From Actinomycetota bacterium (lineage in GTDB: Bacteria > Actinomycetota > Humimicrobiia > Humimicrobiales > Humimicrobiaceae): a stretch of 5,133 nt of DNA. Below the pieces are notes generated by a model. The model made no database searches, was not told the DNA's origin, and saw only the letters and a program-made list of their open reading frames with translations. Positions 1 to 5,133 of this stretch are shown in pieces. The position numbers were made by a program, and so were the translations under genes. The stretch lies in assembly GCA_018897225.1 (NCBI GenBank), contig JAHILC010000094.1:1-5133 (forward strand), written 5' to 3'. Position 1 is the first letter of the stretch; each line of letters opens with the position of its first letter.

Positions 1-2600
1 GCTGCTGCAAGCCTTGCAATTGGAACCCTGAAGGGCGAGCAGCTCACATAATCCATACCAATTATATGGCAGAATTGGACTGAAGATGGGTCTCCCCCAT
101 GCTCTCCGCAGATTCCAATCTTAAGATTGCTTCTGGTCTTTCTACCCTTTTGGACTGCAAGTTTTACCAGTTCCCCGACACCATCCCTGTCAAGTGTTGC
201 AAACGGGTCTTTCTCAAGTATTCCTTTGTTGATATATTCTGGCAGGAACTTCCCTGAATCATCCCTTGAAAATCCAAATGTTAGCTGTGTCAGGTCGTTT
301 GTTCCGAAGCTGAAGAATTCTGCTTCTACAGCAATTTCGTCCGCAATAAGGCAAGCTCTTGGAACTTCTATCATTGTTCCAACTTTGTATTCAAGCTTGA
401 CATTATTTTTCTTTATGAGCTCATCTGAAATCTCAACAATCTGCCCCTTTAAAAGTTTAACTTCATTGGCTATTCCAACTACAGGAATCATGATTTCAGG
501 TTTAACTATTATACCTTTCTTTGTAAGCTCGATTGCTGCTTCAATTATTGCTCTCGTCTGCATTTCAAGAATTTCGGGATATGTAATTGGAAGCCTGCAA
601 CCTCTGTGTCCCATCATCGGATTTATCTCATGAAGTGAATTTATTGTGTTTTTCAGCTCATCAAATTCAAGCCCAAGCTCTTTTGCGAGTTCTTCAATAT
701 CAGAATCATCGGTCGGCAGGAATTCATGAAGTGGAGGATCGAGCAATCTTATTGTAACAGGAAGGCCTTGCATAACTTCGAATATCTCGATGAAATCTTG
801 TTTCTGGAAAGGCAGCAGGGTCATCAAAGCATCTCTTCTATCCTTTTCATTTCTTGCAACAATCATTTTTCTAACGGCTTTTATTCGTGATGCTTCAAAG
901 AACATATGCTCTGTTCTGCAGAGGCCAATTCCCTCTGCACCGAATTTTAATGCAACTTCTGAATCTTTTGGGGTATCTGCATTAGCCCTGACACCAAGTT
1001 TCCTGAATTCATCGACCCATTTCATGAATATTCCAAAATTTCCTGAAAGCTCAGCGTCAACAACAGGAATCTGGCCTAAATATACCTGTCCGGTACTTCC
1101 GTCAAGGGTTATCCAGTCTCCTTTGTTTACTTTTATATCTTTTGCTGTGAAATATTCTTTTCTTTCAAAAACTCTTATTTCTTCACATCCCGCAACACAG
1201 CTCTTGCCCATGCCTCTTGCAACAACTGCAGCATGTGATGTCATGCCGCCTCTTGCAGTAAGTATGCCTTGGGCAGTTGCCATGCCTTCAATATCTTCGG
1301 GTGATGTCTCTGTTCTTACAAGAATTACTTTTTTACCTTTTTTTGCTTCTTCGACTGCATCGTCTGCATGGAATACAACCATGCCAACTGCTGCGCCCGG
1401 AGATGCCGGAAGTCCTTTTGCTATCAACTGAGCTATATCTTGCGCTTTTTTATCAAGCTGTTTGTGAAGGAGCTGGTCAATCTGTGCAGGTTCAACTCTC
1501 ATAACAGCAGTTTTTTTATCAATCAAGCCTTCATTTACCATATCAACAGCAATCTGCAGTGCGGCTGCGGCTGTCCTTTTCCCTGTTCTGGTCTGCAGCA
1601 TGAAAAGCCTGCCTTCCTGAAAAGTGAACTCCATGTCCTGCATATCTTTATAATGATTTTCGAGCTTCTTGAATATATCAATTAATTGATCGTAAATTGC
1701 AGGCATTTCATCTTTTAATTTTGAAATTGACTGTGGTGTCCTGGTTCCCGCAACAACGTCTTCACCCTGTGCATTTATAAGATACTCGCCATATTCCTTA
1801 TTTTCCCCTGTTGAAGGGCTTCTGCTGAATGCAACACCCGTACCTGAGTGATTACCCATGTTTCCAAAAACCATAGTCTGGACATTTACTCCCGTGCCCA
1901 AATCATGAGGGATACCATTAAGATTGCGATATGTTATTGCTCTCTTGTTGTTCCACGAATCAAAAACAGCATCGATAGCCATTTTTAGCTGTGTTTTTGG
2001 ATCCTGCGGAAAACTTGTGCCTTTTTCATCTTTAATTATTTTTTTATAGTCATCAACAAGCTCTTTTAAATCACTTGCGCTAAGATCTGTATCAACCTTA
2101 GCATTTTTTTCTGTCTTTTTTGCATGAATTGCATGCTCAAATTTATCGTGGGCGACCCCCATTACTACATTTCCAAACATCTGGATAAATCTTCTGTAAG
2201 AGTCCCAGCCAAACCGTTCGTTTCCGGATTTTTGGATCAAAGTCATTACCGTTTCGTCATTAAGGCCAAGATTTAAAACGGTATCCATCATTCCTGGCAT
2301 GGAAACAGCAGCTCCCGATCTTACCGAAACTAAAAGCGGGCTTTTCTTATCTTTAAATCTCATTCCCGTTTTATCTTCTAGATTTTTGAGATTTTCATCT
2401 ATCTGTTTTTCAAGGCCGTCTGGATATTTTTTGCCCAATTCATTAAACAGAATGCAAGTCTCTGTTGTTATGGTAAAACCTGGTGGAACAGGCAGCCCTA
2501 TATTTGTCATTTCAGACAAATCTGCGCCCTTGCCGCCTAAAAGTTTTTTCATATCTCTGGTGCCCTCGCCAAAAAAGTATACGTATTGTTTATCAGCCAT
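1..2600 (-). CDS. ppdK: Pyruvate, phosphate dikinase (3' end cut by window edge)
   Basis: This cytosolic enzyme interconverts pyruvate + ATP + Pi and PEP + AMP + PPi. Seen: one open frame of 866 codons from ATG at 2600 to the window edge, starting MADKQYVYFFGEGT and reading ...SPFRVPIARLAAA at base 1. The family usually ends shortly after ARLAAA, so only a few to perhaps 25 residues are missing. Domains: N-terminal ATP-grasp (about 20-365) with GGKGADLSEM (Lys24), VRSGAAVSMPGMMDT (Arg94), and FTFQEGRLFMLQTRTGKR (Glu324 in MEF just before it, Gln336, Arg338); swivelling phosphohistidine domain (about 420-505) with GGMTSHAAVVARGMG (His456, preceded by Thr454); PEP/pyruvate TIM barrel (about 520-end) with GLCRTEH (Arg562), TIRLLDPPLHEF (Arg618), IEVPRA (Glu745), FGTNDLTQ (Asn768) and GICGEHGGDP (Cys831). 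These match Clostridium symbiosum PPDK numbering to within one or two residues, so the enzyme should be active. PEP synthase is excluded by the PPDK-specific N-terminal motifs. Start supported by a strong Shine-Dalgarno site. Confidence 0.98.
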   Translation of the reverse strand, partial: MADKQYVYFFGEGTRDMKKLLGGKGADLSEMTNIGLPVPPGFTITTETCILFNELGKKYPDGLEKQIDENLKNLEDKTGMRFKDKKSPLLVSVRSGAAVSMPGMMDTVLNLGLNDETVMTLIQKSGNERFGWDSYRRFIQMFGNVVMGVAHDKFEHAIHAKKTEKNAKVDTDLSASDLKELVDDYKKIIKDEKGTSFPQDPKTQLKMAIDAVFDSWNNKRAITYRNLNGIPHDLGTGVNVQTMVFGNMGNHSGTGVAFSRSPSTGENKEYGEYLINAQGEDVVAGTRTPQSISKLKDEMPAIYDQLIDIFKKLENHYKDMQDMEFTFQEGRLFMLQTRTGKRTAAAALQIAVDMVNEGLIDKKTAVMRVEPAQIDQLLHKQLDKKAQDIAQLIAKGLPASPGAAVGMVVFHADDAVEEAKKGKKVILVRTETSPEDIEGMATAQGILTARGGMTSHAAVVARGMGKSCVAGCEEIRVFERKEYFTAKDIKVNKGDWITLDGSTGQVYLGQIPVVDAELSGNFGIFMKWVDEFRKLGVRANADTPKDSEVALKFGAEGIGLCRTEHMFFEASRIKAVRKMIVARNEKDRRDALMTLLPFQKQDFIEIFEVMQGLPVTIRLLDPPLHEFLPTDDSDIEELAKELGLEFDELKNTINSLHEINPMMGHRGCRLPITYPEILEMQTRAIIEAAIELTKKGIIVKPEIMIPVVGIANEVKLLKGQIVEISDELIKKNNVKLEYKVGTMIEVPRACLIADEIAVEAEFFSFGTNDLTQLTFGFSRDDSGKFLPEYINKGILEKDPFATLDRDGVGELVKLAVQKGRKTRSNLKIGICGEHGGDPSSVQFCHIIGMDYVSCSPFRVPIARLAA

Positions 2601-2610
2601 TAATAATTTA

Positions 2611-2616
2611 CCTCCT
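2611..2616 (-). promoter_or_regulatory. Ribosome binding site of ppdK
   Basis: Read on the minus strand this is AGGAGG, a full Shine-Dalgarno core, followed by ten bases (TAAATTATTA) and then the ATG at 2600. It fixes the ppdK start and is much stronger than the site in front of glyS, which suggests ppdK is translated independently and efficiently. Confidence 0.85.
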
Positions 2617-2694
2617 GTAAATTCAAATACTTAAATATTTTAATATTCAGCCATTTAGTAATTAACCTGGTCAGTTAGCCTTACTTAAATGAAT

Positions 2695-2730
2695 TTCGCT
2701 TTGCAAACAAAGACTGAAAGGAAAAGCGAA
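2695..2730. repeat. Inverted repeat / stem-loop between glyS and ppdK
   Basis: The plus-strand arms TTCGCTTT (2695-2702) and AAAGCGAA (2723-2730) are exact reverse complements of 8 bp, separated by a 20-base loop. On the plus strand the second arm runs into TTTTT. On the minus strand, the direction of the real genes, no T-tract follows the structure, so it is not a classical terminator for glyS. It could be an mRNA folding element in a glyS-ppdK transcript, a weak plus-strand terminator, or chance in AT-rich DNA. The large loop lowers confidence. Confidence 0.35.
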
Positions 2731-2744
2731 TTTTTAATGATAAC

Positions 2745-2773
2745 AAAAAAAAGTAAAAAGTTAAACAACTTTT
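2745..2773 (-). terminator. Possible weak intrinsic terminator overlapping the glyS stop
   Basis: On the minus strand AAAAGTT (2773-2767), loop GTTT, and AACTTTT (2762-2756) form a perfect 7-bp hairpin. It is followed by TAC and a run of eight T (2752-2745). The glyS stop codon TAA (2763-2761) spans the loop and the second arm. The hairpin-plus-T-run layout fits a Rho-independent terminator, but the stem has only one G-C pair, so it would be weak, and a ribosome at the stop codon would cover it. It may attenuate rather than end transcription into ppdK. Confidence 0.35.
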
Positions 2774-4872
2774 GAAAAATCAGCAAATAAGAGGTACAAA
2801 GAGGAACTTTCTTTCACAAGGTTTATCCTGTTAGTTCTTATATTCTCGTCATTATCCATGACCAGCACCTTGTCAAAAAAAATATTAATTGAGTTACCGA
2901 ACTCTGTAAGTTCTGCAAGAGCGTCGTAGTATTTTCCCTCACCCATATGTCGTTTTATAATCTTGCTCTTATTATTAATCTGGTTGAAAAGATCTTTTTC
3001 AAATTCATCAGAGAGAAGCGCCGGTTGGATTTCTGAAAACTTCCGCCCCTTTATAATGTTCTTGCACCTGATCATTGGAGCTGAAAGTTTCTCAATATTT
3101 TCAGTACTTAGATAATTCTCTATAGCTTTGTAGCGCAAGTCAATATCAATAATCGCAAAGCAATTTGCCCCAAGTATAGCATCCAGTATGTCAGTTCTCT
3201 TATTTCGTTTTTCCAGTTGAAATTTATACCTGGCGGTAATGAATTCAACCACATCGCCAATTATTTTTACCCTGTCAATATTGTTGAAACTGAATTTTTC
3301 AAGGTACAAGTCTATGCTGTCAGCAGCTAATTTTAAAAGATCAATATCGTAACCCTTTTTAAGCGCTGTAAGAATTATACCTGAAGCTTTTCTCCTGAGC
3401 GCAAAGGGATCTTCTGATCCTGAAGGGAGACTGCCAGCTAAAAACATTCCGGCAATTGTATCTATCTTATCAGCAATTGACAGGATAGCACCTGTATCAG
3501 TATCCGGTAATATGTCTTGCGCAACCCTGGGTAGGTAATGTTCAAATATTGCACTGGCAGCATCTGCTTTTTCGCCTTTCTCTTTTGCATATTCACTTCC
3601 AACAAGACCCTGAAGCTCTGGAAATTCAACAACCATATTGGTAACAAGATCGCACTTGCAAAGCATGCTTGCTCTTATCAAATCAGCAGAAATTGCTCCT
3701 TTTTTTAAAATACCTTTAGAATCCAGATCTTCAGCTATGAAAATGCATATATCCTCAAGTCGCATGGATTTTTCATAAAGTGTTCCCAGCTTGGAATAAA
3801 AAATAACTCCTTTGAGTTTTTCATGCCAGGCTTCAAAGCTGCTTTTTTTATCTTCTTCGTAAAAGAACCTTGCATCGCTTAACCTTGCACGAAGAACCCT
3901 CTCGTTGCCTTTAGTTATTTCACCTTTTTTATCTGAAATTCCATTCTGGATCACTATGAAACGTGTTGTAACATTGCCAGCTTTATCAACTGTCGCAAAA
4001 TATCTTTGATGATGCTGGATAGCTTTAATAAGTATTTCTTTAGGGATATAAAGAAATTCTTTGGGGAAATTGCCCACAAGCACATTGGGTATTTCAACAA
4101 GGTTTACCACTTCTCCGAGAAGCCCTTCATCAAGTACAACCTTGAAATTATTTTTCCACTGGCCTTCCTCAAGCTTTTTTATCTCAGCAAGTATTAGTTG
4201 TTTCCTTTTTTGGCTGTCCAGCACTACATTGAAACCTTGAAGTAGTTCAATATAAGAATTAATATCATCAGCGCTGCCGATTATCACGGGTTCGGCATTT
4301 AAAGTCCTGTGGCCGAATGTCTTGTTTGAGGAGGTCAGGTTTTCAATACTAAAATTTATGGTCTCTTTGTCATATATTGCAACTATCCATCTGATTGGAC
4401 GTGCAAATCTTATGCTATAATCTCCCCAGGTCATCTGCTTGTTGAAAGTCATTGAAGTTATTACATCTTTTAAAACTTCCGGCAGTATTTTTTCAGTTTG
4501 CTTGCCTTCTTTTACTACTTTTACGGTTAAATAAATGCCTCTTTCTGTTTCGATAGGCTGCAGGTCCTTAACACCAACATTTAAACTCTTTGCAAAACCC
4601 ACAGCTGCGCTGGTAGGCTTGCCGCTGCTGTCAAAGGCTATACTTCTTGGAGGGCCCATTATTATTTTTTCCTGTGTTTGTTGTAATTGGCCAAGATCTT
4701 TAACAAAAGCTACAAGCCTTCTTGGAGTGCCATACGTGCTGACCTGGTCAAAGCTTAGTCTGCTGCCGGTTAGTTTTTCTTCCAGCAGTGTTTTTAAGTT
4801 CCTGATACCTTCAATCAGGCATGATGAAGGCAGCTCTTCGGTTCCAATTTCAAATAATAAGTTCTTACCCAT
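2761..4872 (-). CDS. glyS: Glycyl-tRNA synthetase beta subunit
   Basis: Beta subunit of the alpha2-beta2 glycyl-tRNA synthetase. With GlyQ it attaches glycine to tRNA-Gly using ATP in the cytosol; the alpha subunit carries the aminoacylation core and beta supplies most tRNA recognition. Seen: 703 residues, close to the usual family length (about 680-710). Family motifs in order: FEIGTEELP (7-15), YGTPRRL (47-53), MTWG (147-150), FARPIRWIV (156-164), FGHR (186-189), HHQRYF (287-292), ARLSDARFFYEED (329-341), DLVTNMVVEFPELQG (408-422), EHYLPR (444-449), ADKIDT (467-472) and DPFALRR (488-494). The C-terminal 110 residues or so form the DALR-type anticodon-binding region ending FFDKVLVMD (665-673) and LFADFSKVV. 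The ATG at 4872 is the only ordinary start codon in this frame after the glyQ stop, and the N-terminus MGKNLLFEIGTEELP is typical. It lies 24 bases after glyQ, so the two are surely one operon. Confidence 0.98.
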   Translation of the reverse strand: MGKNLLFEIGTEELPSSCLIEGIRNLKTLLEEKLTGSRLSFDQVSTYGTPRRLVAFVKDLGQLQQTQEKIIMGPPRSIAFDSSGKPTSAAVGFAKSLNVGVKDLQPIETERGIYLTVKVVKEGKQTEKILPEVLKDVITSMTFNKQMTWGDYSIRFARPIRWIVAIYDKETINFSIENLTSSNKTFGHRTLNAEPVIIGSADDINSYIELLQGFNVVLDSQKRKQLILAEIKKLEEGQWKNNFKVVLDEGLLGEVVNLVEIPNVLVGNFPKEFLYIPKEILIKAIQHHQRYFATVDKAGNVTTRFIVIQNGISDKKGEITKGNERVLRARLSDARFFYEEDKKSSFEAWHEKLKGVIFYSKLGTLYEKSMRLEDICIFIAEDLDSKGILKKGAISADLIRASMLCKCDLVTNMVVEFPELQGLVGSEYAKEKGEKADAASAIFEHYLPRVAQDILPDTDTGAILSIADKIDTIAGMFLAGSLPSGSEDPFALRRKASGIILTALKKGYDIDLLKLAADSIDLYLEKFSFNNIDRVKIIGDVVEFITARYKFQLEKRNKRTDILDAILGANCFAIIDIDLRYKAIENYLSTENIEKLSAPMIRCKNIIKGRKFSEIQPALLSDEFEKDLFNQINNKSKIIKRHMGEGKYYDALAELTEFGNSINIFFDKVLVMDNDENIRTNRINLVKESSSLYLLFADFSKVV

Positions 4873-4896
4873 AGTTTCCCATAAAATATTTAAAAT
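4873..4896 (-). promoter_or_regulatory. glyQ-glyS junction with weak ribosome binding site
   Basis: The 24-base spacer holds only a poor Shine-Dalgarno candidate, GGGA (4880-4877 on the minus strand), four bases from the glyS ATG. This spacing is short and the match is partial. Translation of glyS may therefore lean on ribosomes finishing glyQ, which would help balance the two subunits. The spacer is exactly eight sense codons and keeps glyQ and glyS in the same frame. Confidence 0.5.
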
Positions 4897-5133
4897 CTAT
4901 TTTGTTTTTAAAAGCGGAAAGCCCAACTTTTCCCTTTGTGCAAGGTATGCGCAGCAAAGAGCTTTTGCAAGATTTCTTACTCTTGCAATATATGATGTCC
5001 TTTCTGAAACACTGATTGCTTCCCTTGCATCCAGCAAGTTGAAAATATGAGAGCATTTAAGGACGTATTCATGAGCTGGAAATACGAGCTCTTTTTCAAT
5101 TATCCTTGCAAATTCCTTTTCATATTTTACAAA
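4897..5133 (-). CDS. glyQ: Glycyl-tRNA synthetase alpha subunit (C-terminal part)
   Basis: Only the last 78 codons and the TAG stop (4899-4897) are in the window; the frame begins at base 5133. The family is about 290-300 residues long, so roughly 210-220 N-terminal residues, including the class II catalytic motifs, lie beyond the edge. The visible part carries the highly conserved alpha-subunit tail: [20 protein letters not shown], then [20 protein letters not shown], then [18 protein letters not shown]. The usual family sequence has ARGAISV where this one has AREAISV, a small change. GlyQ binds glycine and ATP and forms glycyl-adenylate together with GlyS, encoded immediately downstream. 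Any T-box leader controlling the operon would lie upstream of glyQ, outside the window. A 63-codon frame at 4865-5056 on the same strand is an out-of-frame shadow of this gene. Confidence 0.96.
   Translation of the reverse strand, partial: FVKYEKEFARIIEKELVFPAHEYVLKCSHIFNLLDAREAISVSERTSYIARVRNLAKALCCAYLAQREKLGFPLLKTK

Larger units (their letters stand above)
2601..2760 (-). other. glyS-ppdK intergenic region
   Basis: This 160-base, strongly AT-rich spacer separates glyS from ppdK. It holds no gene on either strand. It contains a T-run just after glyS, a 36-base stem-loop in its glyS-proximal half, two copies of the 9-mer TACTTAAAT (plus strand, 2628-2636 and 2682-2690), and the ppdK ribosome binding site. 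The length and the terminator-like elements make a separate ppdK promoter plausible. I could not find a convincing sigma-A pair: TATTAA and TTAAAAT hexamer-like strings lie around 2637-2650 (minus strand), but no good TTGACA-like box sits 16-18 bases upstream of them. Whether ppdK is cotranscribed with glyQS is therefore open. Confidence 0.6.

Noticed and set aside
127..1685. Plus-strand open frames of about 75-213 codons (127-633, 790-1431, 1277-1504, 1368-1685).
   Set aside because: They lie wholly antisense to ppdK, whose minus-strand frame is intact and matches all PPDK motifs. Their translations are Ser/Thr/Pro/Ile-rich with no recognisable domain, as expected for complement-strand shadows.
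2299..2634. Plus-strand open frame of 111 codons reaching into the glyS-ppdK spacer.
   Set aside because: Almost all of it is antisense to the start of ppdK, it runs out of coding signal over the ppdK ribosome binding site, and its translation has no family features.
2640..2685. Other small palindromes in the spacer, such as AATATTTTAATATT and TAAC/GTTA around an inner CTGGTCA.
   Set aside because: They are short or almost purely A/T, as is expected by chance in this AT-rich stretch.
3462..4197. Short frames inside glyS: 3462-3647 on the minus strand and 4006-4197 on the plus strand.
   Set aside because: Both overlap the well-conserved body of GlyS in another frame or strand and have no independent support.
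4535..5050. Plus-strand open frame of 171 codons across glyS and glyQ.
   Set aside because: It is antisense to the conserved N-terminus of GlyS and C-terminus of GlyQ, and its translation looks like a shadow product.
4865..5056. Minus-strand 63-codon frame ending just inside the start of glyS.
   Set aside because: It is out of frame with the GlyQ tail, which matches the family through its TAG stop at 4899-4897. The shadow has no motif.
1..5133. Possible undescribed system, mobile element, CRISPR array, tRNA or riboswitch.
   Set aside because: Nearly the whole window is covered by three well-known housekeeping or metabolic genes with intact frames, and the only spacers are 24 and 160 bases with no such structures visible.

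Overview
The window holds three genes, all on the minus strand, in the transcription order glyQ (3' end only), glyS (complete) and ppdK (complete except for its last few codons). The two right-hand genes encode the alpha and beta subunits of the bacterial alpha2-beta2 glycyl-tRNA synthetase. The left-hand gene encodes pyruvate, phosphate dikinase. Translation of the whole minus strand gives uninterrupted reading frames with no frameshift or internal stop.

Layout from right to left (direction of transcription): 5133-4897 is the C-terminal 78 residues of GlyQ; 4896-4873 is a 24-base spacer; 4872-2761 is GlyS (703 aa); 2760-2601 is an AT-rich 160-base intergenic region with two possible weak stem-loops and, at its end, a strong ribosome binding site; 2600-1 is PPDK (866 codons visible, cut by the window edge close to its natural C-terminus). 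The plus strand has several open frames of 60-210 codons, but they all lie antisense to these well-conserved genes and are not credible genes.

Organism: base composition is moderately AT-rich (about 40% GC by eye). The two-subunit GlyRS is bacterial. A PPDK whose residue numbering follows that of Clostridium symbiosum to within one or two positions, placed next to glyQS, suggests an anaerobic bacterium of clostridial (Bacillota) type or another low-GC anaerobic lineage that shares this neighbourhood. The sequence does not allow a firmer placement.

How the genes relate: GlyQ and GlyS form one enzyme that charges tRNA-Gly. PPDK interconverts pyruvate + ATP + Pi and PEP + AMP + PPi in central carbon metabolism. 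No direct biochemical link between them is evident; adjacency may reflect a conserved locus. In Bacillus and many clostridia the genes after glyS include a CBS/HTH regulator (ccpN type) and a DUF299 PPDK/PEPS regulatory protein (yqfL/ppsR). Neither is present here, so ppdK directly follows glyS. I found no mobile element, CRISPR array, RNA gene or undescribed system in this window.
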